Source: Arthrospira sp. PCC 9108
Lineage (GTDB): Bacteria > Cyanobacteriota > Cyanobacteriia > Cyanobacteriales > Microcoleaceae
Reading direction: 5' to 3'
Assembly (NCBI GenBank): GCA_016745315.1
Contig: CP066886.1
Coordinates: 4,216,501 to 4,280,500, forward strand
DNA: 64,000 bases
Shown here: in pieces, positions 46,629 through 55,186 of the stretch
Layout: every line of letters starts with the position of its first letter
How positions within the stretch are numbered: position 1 is the first letter of the stretch
Made by a program: the position numbers and the translations under genes
The notes under the pieces: model-generated
What the model saw: the letters and a program-made list of their open reading frames with translations, nothing else
Database searches by the model: none
What the model was told of the DNA's origin: nothing

Positions 46629-46699
46629 AGAAATTAGTTAATTTTGAGAGCGATCGCCAGGGTATAATCACCTGCAAGGGATTTTTGCTAATTGACTCA

Positions 46700-47446
46700 A
46701 TGAAACCAGGTCCATCGACACCAGAAACACATTTGCCAACCTTTCCCGTTTTAGGATTACCAGTCCATTTGGCTGATAATTATAGCCAGTGGCTGTCATG
46801 GCGGCTGAGTCAGGGTTTGGGAACTAATGTCATTACCCTCAATGCTGAAATGGCGATCGCCGCCGAATCTAATCAACCCCTAGCCCAGTTAATCCGAAGC
46901 GCCGACCTAGTGATTCCTGACGGCGCGGGTGTCGTGCTTTATTTGAAATTCAAAGGACACCCTATCCGCCGTTGTCCGGGAATTGAATTAGCCGAAACCC
47001 TCCTTAATCAGGTCAACCAGCTAAGACCCTCTGAATTAGTGTTTTTCTATGGTGGAAAACCTGGTATTGCTCAAAAAGCAGCAGACAATTTTCAGCGCCA
47101 CATTAAAGGCTTGGCGATCGCCTCCTATCACGGCTACCTGTCCGACTCCGAAGAACAGGAAATGCTTGCCAGTCTCCAGGAACTACAACCTCAATTAATT
47201 CTAGTCGGTTTAGGCGTTCCCCGTCAAGAGTTTTGGATTGCTAAACATCGCCATTTATGTCCTGATGCCGTGTGGATTGGAGTCGGTGGCAGTTTTGATA
47301 TTTGGGCCGGAGAAAAACAACGAGCCCCCGCTTGGTTTTGTGAACATCATTTAGAATGGCTTTATCGTTTGTATCAGGAACCTTGGCGCTGGCGGCGGAT
47401 GTTGGCTTTACCCCATTTTGCTTGGAAGGCTTTAATCAAGTCTTAA
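46700..47446 (+). CDS. WecB/TagA/CpsF family glycosyltransferase
   Basis: GT26 family enzyme of about 248 residues, normal size, from the ATG at 46700. Signatures are NVITLNAEMAIAAESN, the catalytic-region LVIPDGAGVVLYLK with GHPIRRCPGIELAETLL, FFYGGKPGIAQKAADNF, ILVGLGVPRQEFWIAKH, and GVGGSFDIWAGEKQRAPAW. These enzymes transfer ManNAc or a similar sugar to a lipid carrier for surface polymers. An in-frame extension back to 46085 runs through the minisatellite and would add 205 low-complexity residues; I reject it. Confidence 0.88.
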   Translation: MKPGPSTPETHLPTFPVLGLPVHLADNYSQWLSWRLSQGLGTNVITLNAEMAIAAESNQPLAQLIRSADLVIPDGAGVVLYLKFKGHPIRRCPGIELAETLLNQVNQLRPSELVFFYGGKPGIAQKAADNFQRHIKGLAIASYHGYLSDSEEQEMLASLQELQPQLILVGLGVPRQEFWIAKHRHLCPDAVWIGVGGSFDIWAGEKQRAPAWFCEHHLEWLYRLYQEPWRWRRMLALPHFAWKALIKS

Positions 47447-47523
47447 TTAGCCGATTCCACACTCCTCTAATTTAGCCATAATTGCCAAAATTCTCGCTAA
47501 TCCAAACCCTCCCAATTTCCCCA

Positions 47524-48816
47524 TTAATCTACTGGCGATCGCAATATCCCCCACCCTCCCCGACGGGAGATGACCGGGGGGGCTTTGTCTATTTCAAACA
47601 CTAGGTTATTGTACCATAACCAGTCATTCGGTCGCCGCCATCCCACCCTTTCCCCAAACAGGTTATAAGTCTCTATATCCGCATTGGTAGAACCCCCGAT
47701 TTCCTTCCAAATTCGATACTGGACACTAAACCCAAACCGACCATTACTATATTGACACCAAAGCTGATCAATGGTGCGGAATATATCACAGGGTAACTTT
47801 CCCAAACTCTCCATATCCAAAGAACCTTGACTTTCCCGATTTGCTACTGCTAAAATTAAGGTGGTGGTTTCCCGGTCGGCATCCCTCCATCTGCCACTTT
47901 TGAGCAGCTTTTCCAGGAAGCTATAGTCCGTAGATGGTGATAGCCATGACTTCATATCTTCCCGCACTTCTTGGGCGCATTGGTAGCGTTTATTGCTGCT
48001 GGTCATCACCATTTTATCTAGCAGATCCGCTAACCGAGAATTTAGGCGATCGCCTAAATATTTGCGCCAATTCCATTCCCCATCATGAACATTATATAAT
48101 TGCCAAGGTTGCACCTGCGTTAACAAATAAAGACAGGTCACACCCAAGCTATAAATATCACTGCTAAAGTTAGCCTGTCCCAAGGTTTGTTCCGGTGCCG
48201 CATATCCCGATGAACCTATGCTAGTCCCCGGACTGGTTAAAGCCTTCGCTGTGGCAAATTTTGCCGCCCCAAAATCCACTAAAATCAGTTGATGATCGGG
48301 ATGTCTTCTGATGATATTATCCGGTTTAATATCCCGGTGAATTACCTGCTTTCCATGGATAAAATCCAACAGAGGTAACAAACTACCCAGGAGATTAATC
48401 ACCTGTTGCTGGCTAAATTTTCCCTGGGTTGTTAACTCATTTAGCAGGGTTTTACCGGGGATATATTCCTGCACTAAATATTGGCGATTATCCTGGGTAA
48501 AATAAGCATAAAGTTCCGGGATTTGGGGATGATGTCCCAAGTCATCTAAACGCACCGCTTCCAGTTCAAACAGTTGTTTAGCTTTCGCAACTCCCTGAGT
48601 CCCCACACCTTGGGGAAAAAACTGTTTAATCACACAAATAGGCTTCGAGGGTTTGTCCTCATCAACCGCTTTAAAAGTGCGACCAAACCCTCCCTGACCG
48701 ATAATAGCGATCGCCCTATAGCGTTCTTTTAATAACAGTTTAGCACCACATCGCTGACAAAACTTGCTATCAGGTGGGTTATTAGCCAGACAGTCAGGAT
48801 TTAGACATTGACTCAT
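47524..48816 (-). CDS. Ser/Thr kinase with zinc ribbon and GUN4 domain
   Basis: 430 residues. A zinc ribbon (CLNPDC...CQRCG, 4-22) is followed by a Hanks kinase (about 32-295: IGQGGFGRTFKAVD, VIKQFFP, VIHRDIKPDNIIRR, LVDFGAAKF, GYAAPEQ). A C-terminal GUN4 domain (about 298-400) has YSFLEKLLKSGRWRDADRET and LWCQYSNGRFGFSVQYRIW. GUN4 binds porphyrins and stimulates Mg-chelatase, so the kinase may respond to tetrapyrroles. This fusion recurs in cyanobacteria. Monocistronic. Confidence 0.92.
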   Translation of the reverse strand: MSQCLNPDCLANNPPDSKFCQRCGAKLLLKERYRAIAIIGQGGFGRTFKAVDEDKPSKPICVIKQFFPQGVGTQGVAKAKQLFELEAVRLDDLGHHPQIPELYAYFTQDNRQYLVQEYIPGKTLLNELTTQGKFSQQQVINLLGSLLPLLDFIHGKQVIHRDIKPDNIIRRHPDHQLILVDFGAAKFATAKALTSPGTSIGSSGYAAPEQTLGQANFSSDIYSLGVTCLYLLTQVQPWQLYNVHDGEWNWRKYLGDRLNSRLADLLDKMVMTSSNKRYQCAQEVREDMKSWLSPSTDYSFLEKLLKSGRWRDADRETTTLILAVANRESQGSLDMESLGKLPCDIFRTIDQLWCQYSNGRFGFSVQYRIWKEIGGSTNADIETYNLFGERVGWRRPNDWLWYNNLVFEIDKAPPVISRRGGWGILRSPVD

Positions 48817-48877
48817 TGACCCTCCCTCATCGACAACCCCCTAGCCTTATTTTACCTGACCCAGTGCGATCGCGCCA

Positions 48878-49444
48878 TCAACCAAAAACCACCGCCGAAT
48901 TAGCCGGGGAAATCCGAATTTTCGTGTTAGTATATTCTGGAGTCCATCCCGACATATTGCTAAAATAGCGCACCGCTTTAATTCTCTTAGTATCCGTTAG
49001 GTGAAACCAGTGTTCTGTCCCCGCTGGAACATTAATATATTCTTCAGCTTCAATCACCAACTCCATTTGACCACCATCAACACCCACAAAACCAAACACA
49101 CCCTCCCCATCAATAATATAGCGCACCTCATCATCAGCATGGGTGTGGCACTGCTCAAACTTAGCCAGTAGGCTGTCTAAGTTAGGGATATCGGGATGTA
49201 AAACGATTAAATCCCTCGACTGATAACCAGCCGTTTCCTGGAGTTGTTGAAAATACCCATCCAGAGATTCTAACACCTGTTCTTTTTGGTGATCATCCAA
49301 AGCCGCCTCACTTAACAAGCCGCGAATTTCTGGGTTATCTCCCACCGGCCATTTATTTAAGTTAACATTCAAAGCAGAAAGTTCTCGGCTAATATCTTCT
49401 AGGTTAGAATAACTCGTGCCATTTTCCAGATGTAAGATTGCCAT
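48878..49444 (-). CDS. mtnD: Acireductone dioxygenase
   Basis: Cupin-fold ARD of the methionine salvage pathway, 188 residues. The metal site is HTHADDEVRYIIDGEG (HxHxxxxE), with the fourth ligand His in VPAGTEHWFHL, followed by KRIKAVRYFSN. With Fe it makes the methionine precursor 2-keto-4-methylthiobutyrate; with Ni it makes an off-pathway product with CO. No other mtn gene is adjacent. Confidence 0.92.
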   Translation of the reverse strand: MAILHLENGTSYSNLEDISRELSALNVNLNKWPVGDNPEIRGLLSEAALDDHQKEQVLESLDGYFQQLQETAGYQSRDLIVLHPDIPNLDSLLAKFEQCHTHADDEVRYIIDGEGVFGFVGVDGGQMELVIEAEEYINVPAGTEHWFHLTDTKRIKAVRYFSNMSGWTPEYTNTKIRISPANSAVVFG

Positions 49445-49513
49445 AGTTACTATTGATAATCAGCGCCTCTTATTATACCATATTCACATAGCCCAACCCA
49501 GAAATCATCACTT

Positions 49514-49717
49514 ATGTCTGAAGATACATCAACCAACCATCAGGACCTGTTAGAAACTTGGCGATCGCAAATTCGCCAGGCTGATATAAATAACGTTTTC
49601 TGTCATTGTCGAGACTGTGAAGCCGAGTGGGTAGGTTCAGCCTGGGATGAAAACTGCCCTAGTTGTGGAAGCACAAAAATCGAAAGGATATCCTGTTGGC
49701 AATTTCCCGATGATTAA
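49514..49717 (+). CDS. Small zinc-ribbon protein, 67 aa
   Basis: 67 residues with two Cys pairs, CHCRDC (about 30-35) and CPSCG (about 48-52), forming a probable zinc ribbon. A helical, charged N-terminus (LLETWRSQIRQADI) precedes it. HIP1 within the gene matches the host. It could bind nucleic acid or a protein partner; no family is recognised. Confidence 0.6.
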   Translation: MSEDTSTNHQDLLETWRSQIRQADINNVFCHCRDCEAEWVGSAWDENCPSCGSTKIERISCWQFPDD

Positions 49718-49768
49718 CACTTCCCCACCGCCCAGAAACCCCTTTTTTTGTAGGGTTAAGAAAAAGGC

Positions 49769-50148
49769 AAGAGCCAGACATAAGCCGGGTTCTGTTGTCT
49801 CAACTGCAAATAGCAATCAAGATAGCAGTTATCTATCTGGGATATCTGTTACCAGATACCTCTAGCGGTACACCATAAACGGGATCGGTAAAAGACCAAC
49901 CGTCATCCCTGCGACCTTGCTCCCAACCGGGGTTTACCGAGCCGATACCTCACGATATCGCTGGTGCGCTCTTACCGCACCTTTGCACCCTTACCAGTGA
50001 GCTAAATAGCCCCTTTGGCGGTATGTTTCTGTGGCACTATCCTCACGATCGCTCGCACTGGGAGTTACCCAGCAAGTCTAGTCTTTCGGGAGCCCGGACT
50101 TTCCTCAGATTCAAACCAATGAATCCGCAACCGCCATCGCTGACTCTT
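49769..50148 (-). ncRNA. rnpB: RNase P RNA, class A
   Basis: About 380 nt on the minus strand. The 5' end AAGAGTCAG (complement of 50140-50148) pairs exactly with CTGGCTCTT at the 3' end (complement of 49769-49777) as helix P1. Conserved cores are visible: GAGGAAAGTCCGGGCTCC (P4 5' side), AAGGGTGCAAAGGTGCGG with AAGAGCGCACC, GGTAAACCCC, and AACCCGGCTTATG near the 3' end. It processes the 5' ends of tRNA precursors. Confidence 0.95.
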
Positions 50149-50159
50149 ACCCACACCAA

Positions 50160-50165
50160 ATTATA
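50160..50165 (-). promoter_or_regulatory. rnpB -10 element
   Basis: TATAAT on the minus strand, 12 nt before the rnpB 5' end. The nearest -35-like TTGAGG lies 20 bp upstream of it, longer than optimal. Confidence 0.6.
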
Positions 50166-50259
50166 ACAAATATCCGCACGCCCCGCCTCAATTTCCCCCA
50201 GTCTTTAGCTGATCGGTAAGAATAATAATGGGAATGGCTGGACAAAATGGGGATTAACT

Positions 50260-52206
50260 GTGAGTCGGAAGTGGTTGGAAGTTTTCAAAAACAAAGGGGC
50301 TGATCTCAAAGAAATTATCGCCTGTGCGATCGCCAATGCAAGCATCATCCTGGGAATTTTGTTGCTGAAACAGCTAGGAGGACTCCAGACCCTGGAATTG
50401 ATAGCCTTTGATGTGATGGTGCGACTACGCGACGATTTAGAACCAGATCCGCGATTATTGATAGTGGGTATCACCGAGGAAGATATACTCGCCTTTAATC
50501 GCTGGCCCTTATCTGATGAAGTTATCGCCCAACTTTTAGATCGCCTCTCCCAGCTACAACCTCAAGCGATCGGTTTAGATATCTATCGCGACATTCCCTA
50601 TGAACCCGGACATCAATCATTAGTCCAACAGCTTGACAACCCCAAAATTATCACCATCAAAGCCCTGGGAGACTCAGACATTCAGGGAACCCCCGCCCCT
50701 CCCACAGTCCCCCCCAATCGCGTCGGATTCAATGATTTGTTACTAGACCCTGATGGAGTTGTGCGCCGCAATTTAATGTTAGCCACCATTGAAGACGAAA
50801 CCTTCTACTCATTTTCCATGCAACTCGCCCTCAGATATTGGCAAAAACAGGGCATTAACCCCACCAATAGCCCCCTTCACCCTGATGGTATTCGTTGGGG
50901 TCGCGCGGAATTTTTACCCCTTCATCACACCAGCGGCGGATATCAGACCATTGATGACCAAGGATATCAAATTCTCCTCGATTACCGCTCCCGTAAAGCC
51001 GTCGCCAGGGTTGTCAGTGTTAGCGAAGTTATCTATGGTAACATCCCCCCCTCTTGGGTAGAGGATAAAATCGTCTTAATCGGAACGATCGCCCCCAGTG
51101 GAAAAGATCTATTTCTAACTCCCTATAGTCCCAGCCGCCGAATTTCCCCCAAAATGCCAGGAGTGTTAATTCACGCCCAAATGGTTAGCCAACTTTTGGA
51201 TGCAGTGGCGGGGGAACGTTCTTTATTTGTGTTTTGGCCACAGTGGACAGAGTTTATCTGGGCTATAGTTTGGGGGGTAGCAGGTGTCATGGTGGTGGTC
51301 GTGGTGCGTCATCCCCTGGTGTGGATATTTTGCCCCCCACTCATGTTAGGAATTTTGTGGGTGGGGGGATTTTACCTATTTTTAAACAGTGTCTGGGTTC
51401 CCATGATTGCGCCTAGCCTGACTCTCCTATTTACCTCTGTGATTGTGATTATTTATCTGGGATTTCGTGCCCAGCGACAGCAACAGGTGGTGATGGGATT
51501 ACTCGGACAAAATGCCTCCCCAGAAATCGCCAAGGCTTTATGGAATAGTCGCGATCGCCTGATGACTAACGGGAAGTTACCCGGAGAAAAACTCGTGGCT
51601 ACTATGCTATTTACTGATATCCGCAATTTCAGCACTATTTCCGAGCAAATACCCCCAGAACAGCTAATCGAATGGCTCAATCAGTATCTGGCTACCTTAA
51701 CCCAATGTGTTCATAGTCATCGAGGCATTATTAACAAGTTTATGGGGGATGGGATTATGGCTGCCTTTGGTGTTCCTATCGCCCGCACTACCGACGCAGA
51801 AATCGCTCAAGATGCCTATGCAGCCGTGGCTTGTGCTTTGGAAATGCGCGATCGCCTCATCGAGTTAAATCAACTTTGGCAATCCCAAAATCTACCCCTT
51901 ATTGAAATGAGAGTTGGGATTTTTACCGGACCCTTAGTTGCTGGCAGTTTAGGCAGTCGCGATCGACTAGAATATGGTTTATTGGGAGATTCTGTTAATA
52001 TTGCTTCTCGCCTCGAAAGTTGCGAGAAAGATAGACAGTCTGAACCATGTCGCATCCTCACTGCTTATCAAACCTTAGTCTATCTTCCCGATGTTTTTGA
52101 TCTGGAATCTTGGGGGTTTATTCCTCTCAAGGGAAAACAGCAACTTATTGATGTTTATCGGATTGTCGGCTGGCAATCTCCACCTCAAGCAGAACACCCA
52201 AAATAG
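50260..52206 (+). CDS. CHASE2-domain adenylate/guanylate cyclase
   Basis: 648 residues. One N-terminal membrane helix and an extracytoplasmic CHASE2 sensor (about 25-310: LELIAFDVMVRLRDDLEPDP, IGLDIYRDIPYEP, IVLIGTIAPSGKDLFLTPY) are followed by three transmembrane helices (about 325-400). A class III cyclase domain comes last, with metal site FTDIRNFSTISEQI, NKFMGDGIMAAFG, and GLLGDSVNIASRLE. It converts ATP (or GTP) to cyclic nucleotide in response to an outside signal. The start is GTG at 50260. The 3' end overlaps a convergent response regulator by 22 bp. Confidence 0.92.
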   Translation: MSRKWLEVFKNKGADLKEIIACAIANASIILGILLLKQLGGLQTLELIAFDVMVRLRDDLEPDPRLLIVGITEEDILAFNRWPLSDEVIAQLLDRLSQLQPQAIGLDIYRDIPYEPGHQSLVQQLDNPKIITIKALGDSDIQGTPAPPTVPPNRVGFNDLLLDPDGVVRRNLMLATIEDETFYSFSMQLALRYWQKQGINPTNSPLHPDGIRWGRAEFLPLHHTSGGYQTIDDQGYQILLDYRSRKAVARVVSVSEVIYGNIPPSWVEDKIVLIGTIAPSGKDLFLTPYSPSRRISPKMPGVLIHAQMVSQLLDAVAGERSLFVFWPQWTEFIWAIVWGVAGVMVVVVVRHPLVWIFCPPLMLGILWVGGFYLFLNSVWVPMIAPSLTLLFTSVIVIIYLGFRAQRQQQVVMGLLGQNASPEIAKALWNSRDRLMTNGKLPGEKLVATMLFTDIRNFSTISEQIPPEQLIEWLNQYLATLTQCVHSHRGIINKFMGDGIMAAFGVPIARTTDAEIAQDAYAAVACALEMRDRLIELNQLWQSQNLPLIEMRVGIFTGPLVAGSLGSRDRLEYGLLGDSVNIASRLESCEKDRQSEPCRILTAYQTLVYLPDVFDLESWGFIPLKGKQQLIDVYRIVGWQSPPQAEHPK

Positions 52207-52634
52207 TATTGATTCAGTCTAGGCTTTTTTGTCTTCTTTAGCAAACCCTCCACTTGAGACAATAATACCTCCAAATCAATCGGTTTATAAATGATGCCAT
52301 CCACATCGATATGAGCCTCTTCCCGGTCTTCTAAATAGCCACAAGCCGTCATAATTAAGACGGGGATAAATGGGAGGCCTTGTTGACACCTCAAAATTTT
52401 GATCACATCATAACCGCTCATTTTTGGCATCATTAAATCCAAAATAATTAAGTCGGGTGTTGATGACTCAACCATCTGCAATGCCACCTGACCACTTTCG
52501 GCTGTTTGCACGTTATATCCGGCATCTTGCAGCAGAATTTCTACTAATAATCTGCCATCCATAGAGTCATCTACTATCAGAATATTAGCCGAATTGGGTG
52601 GAATTACACTCTCGCAACTGTTCATGTGAATCAT
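52185..52634 (-). CDS. Single-domain response regulator
   Basis: 149-residue CheY-like receiver without an output domain. ILIVDDSMDGRLLVEIL gives the acidic pair, LIILDLMMPKMSGYDV the phospho-acceptor Asp, LIMTACGY the Thr switch and IIYKPIDLEVLL the conserved Lys. It probably relays phosphate or binds a partner. Orphan: no histidine kinase adjoins it, and its tail overlaps the cyclase tail. Confidence 0.88.
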   Translation of the reverse strand: MIHMNSCESVIPPNSANILIVDDSMDGRLLVEILLQDAGYNVQTAESGQVALQMVESSTPDLIILDLMMPKMSGYDVIKILRCQQGLPFIPVLIMTACGYLEDREEAHIDVDGIIYKPIDLEVLLSQVEGLLKKTKKPRLNQYYFGCSA

Positions 52635-52995
52635 AATAACTTACTGTTGACAATATCAAGCCTGATTTTCCCAACTATACCCCCTAGGAGGCTAGGGCGA
52701 AAACTCTCAACTTTGATAACAGAGTTAATCCTGATATCTGGGTCAGTAGTATCATAGAGATGGCAATGATTTTGAGGGTAGCTTTCTCAGTTACCCATCC
52801 TATACTAAGAACTTATAATCTGTCTAACCTCTATCTAGGGAAGTATAAAATACCTATGTCAAGATTTGATGTTAACTTATCGGCGAATCGGCTGATTAAC
52901 ATAAATCTACCGATATTGTCAACAGGCTAAAACCCATGTTCTCAGGGAAGAGACCATCACAGAAAATCAGTCTGGGGGAATAGTAATTAATGCAA
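52635..52995. other. Intergenic region between two response-regulator genes
   Basis: 361 bp between two minus-strand regulators. It is AT-rich and lacks HIP1. I see no reading frame, RNA gene or convincing hairpin. Confidence 0.5.
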
Positions 52996-53709
52996 TTATT
53001 CAATCCACCCGGAGCGTAAAGCTCTCACCGCAGCCTGAGTGCGATCGTCAGCACATAACTTATTTAAAATACTGCGAACATGAGTCTTAACTGTACCCAC
53101 AGTAATATATAACTTTTCGGCAATTTCGGCGTTACTGCGTCCGCCGACAATCAATTCTAAAACCTCCAATTCCCGCTCAGTTAAGGGACAAGTAGATAAA
53201 AATTCTTTATATTCTGGTTCAACAGCATTTATAGTAACAGTAGCCGCGTTGGTATTTTCCCCGGGTAGATTTTGAGCCTGTTGTAAAACCGTGCGAGCAA
53301 TAACCGGGTCAATCCAGGAATTACCTTCACTGGTGACTTGGATGGCTTCCATTAAGCGATCGATGCTCACATCTTTAACACTATAAGAATCTGCCCCCGC
53401 CGAAAAAGCGCCCATCACAGCATCTTTATTATCGTGCATAGTCAAAATCAAAACCTTAGTATTGGGTCCCTTTTGGCTACGGAGATATTCCTTAAAAGTT
53501 TGAGTTAATTCAATCCCATCAATATCAGGTAAACCAATATCAATAATTGCCACATCAGGTCGAGTCAATTTCAACACTTCCAAACCCTGGCGACCGGTGG
53601 CGGCTTCCCCGACCACCTCCACCTGTTCACTCTGTTGTAGGGCGGTTTTTAAACCCACACGAGTTAAATCATGATCTTCAATTAAAACCACCCGAATAGT
53701 TTTCATCAT
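52996..53709 (-). CDS. NarL/LuxR family response regulator
   Basis: 237 residues. The receiver is at about 3-125 (VVLIEDHDLTRVGLKTAL, phospho-Asp in VAIIDIGLPDIDGIEL, LTMHDN, SVKDVS) and the LuxR-type helix-turn-helix at about 172-235 (LTERELEVLELIVGGRSNAEIAEKLYI in pieces, with TVGTVKTHVRSIL). It activates or represses transcription as a phosphorylated dimer. Divergent from the hybrid sensor gene 271 bp away, a possible partner. Confidence 0.92.
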   Translation of the reverse strand: MMKTIRVVLIEDHDLTRVGLKTALQQSEQVEVVGEAATGRQGLEVLKLTRPDVAIIDIGLPDIDGIELTQTFKEYLRSQKGPNTKVLILTMHDNKDAVMGAFSAGADSYSVKDVSIDRLMEAIQVTSEGNSWIDPVIARTVLQQAQNLPGENTNAATVTINAVEPEYKEFLSTCPLTERELEVLELIVGGRSNAEIAEKLYITVGTVKTHVRSILNKLCADDRTQAAVRALRSGWIE

Positions 53710-53980
53710 TTACCCTCCAGAAAATTCTCAAATACCAGTAGTTCAATCCTAGACAACTTAAAATCTGCCATCCTGTGACTGGTGCGACGCTGACCCTGAG
53801 TTATTGTCAGCCCAGAAACAATGATTGTACCACCTTTAATCGGACATAGAGATAATCTCCGATTCCAGGCAAGAGTATCTGAATCAGACCGGAGCCATTA
53901 ACTGGTAAAGTGGTCTAAATGCGCTCTATAGTGTGCCCAACTTTAGCTTTTTGGATAATTTCTGACCAAATACAATAACT

Positions 53981-55099
53981 ATGTATTCTTCTGCTGTCCC
54001 CTCAACATACTCCCGCCCACATATTTTAGCGGTTGATGACTCCCCAGAGAATCTATTTCTGATTGAAGCCATGTTAGCCGACGAGGGATACACGGTCTAT
54101 TGTCAACCGGACGGAGAGTCAGCCCTAAAAACGATATTAGAGAAGCCGCCCCAACTGGTATTATTGGATGTGATGATGCCGGGAATTGATGGCTACGAAG
54201 TAACTCGGCGTATCCGCAATAACCCTAACCTCCCATTTATCCCGATTTTATTGATTACAGCCCATGATCAATCTAGTGTAGTGGAAGGACTGGACGCGGG
54301 GGCTGATGATTTTATCCGTAAACCGGTAGAAATTGACGAACTCCTAGCTAGGGTGCGATCGCTACTCCGACTTAAAGAGAGTATAGATGAACAGGTGCAA
54401 ATGGCACGCCAACGAGAAGATTTTGTCTCTCGCCTCACCCACGACCTACGGACTCCCCTGGTGGCGGCAGATCGGATGTTAAAACTATTCCAGCAGGGCG
54501 CATTGGGACAAGTGACCCCAACTATGTCGGAGGCGATCGCTACCATGATTAGCAGTAACCAAAACCTCCTACAGATGGTCAATACCCTATTAGAAGTATA
54601 TCGCTATGAAGCCGATCGCAAAACTATTGCCTTCTCCAGCCTAGACTTGAGTGCATTAGTCAAAGAGGTAGTCGAAGAATTGACCCCCCTAGCTATGGAA
54701 AAAGGCTTAATTATCGATATAGACGAGATCCAACCGGATCTATCAATGGTTGGCGACCCCTTAGAATTGCGCCGGGTGGTGATGAATTTGCTGGGAAATG
54801 CCATTAAATTCACTGACCTGGGGAAAATTACCGTCCGGCTACAGGTAGCAGCCAACCCCACTAATGGCACACCTGAGATAATTCTACAAGTTGAGGATAC
54901 CGGAGAGGGAATGTCGGACCCCGATCGCGCCATTATTTTCGATCGCTTTCGTCAAGGAAACCATAAGCGATCGGGAAGTGGCTTAGGACTGCATTTGGTC
55001 TCCCGAATTGTCGCCGCCCATCATGGTATTATTGATGTCACATCCCAAAAGGGTCAGGGTAGCTGTTTTACGGTGAAATTACCCCAAAAGTTGGCCTAA
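53981..55099 (+). CDS. Response regulator-histidine kinase hybrid
   Basis: 372 residues. The N-terminal receiver (about 12-130: ILAVDDSPENLFLIEAML, LVLLDVMMPGIDGYEV, KPVEIDELL) is joined by a short coiled linker to HisKA with phospho-His in FVSRLTHDLRTPLVAA. The HATPase_c domain has N box LLGNAIKFTD, G1 VEDTGEGM, F box IFDRFRQG and G2 GSGLGLHLV. With no input domain beyond the receiver, the kinase is probably controlled by phosphorylation of its own receiver. Confidence 0.92.
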   Translation: MYSSAVPSTYSRPHILAVDDSPENLFLIEAMLADEGYTVYCQPDGESALKTILEKPPQLVLLDVMMPGIDGYEVTRRIRNNPNLPFIPILLITAHDQSSVVEGLDAGADDFIRKPVEIDELLARVRSLLRLKESIDEQVQMARQREDFVSRLTHDLRTPLVAADRMLKLFQQGALGQVTPTMSEAIATMISSNQNLLQMVNTLLEVYRYEADRKTIAFSSLDLSALVKEVVEELTPLAMEKGLIIDIDEIQPDLSMVGDPLELRRVVMNLLGNAIKFTDLGKITVRLQVAANPTNGTPEIILQVEDTGEGMSDPDRAIIFDRFRQGNHKRSGSGLGLHLVSRIVAAHHGIIDVTSQKGQGSCFTVKLPQKLA

Positions 55100-55186
55100 A
55101 AAATTAGTGCGAGTTTTCAACATAATCTCGTATACTGGTACACTGCGAGACTAAAATTTTCAATTGAGAACCTACCCGCGATAACC

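Noticed and set aside
46101..46677. Minus-strand repetitive frames in the minisatellite, and the long N-terminal extension of the WecB/TagA gene
   Set aside because: Low-complexity translations of tandem DNA repeats; the family's normal N-terminus starts at 46700.
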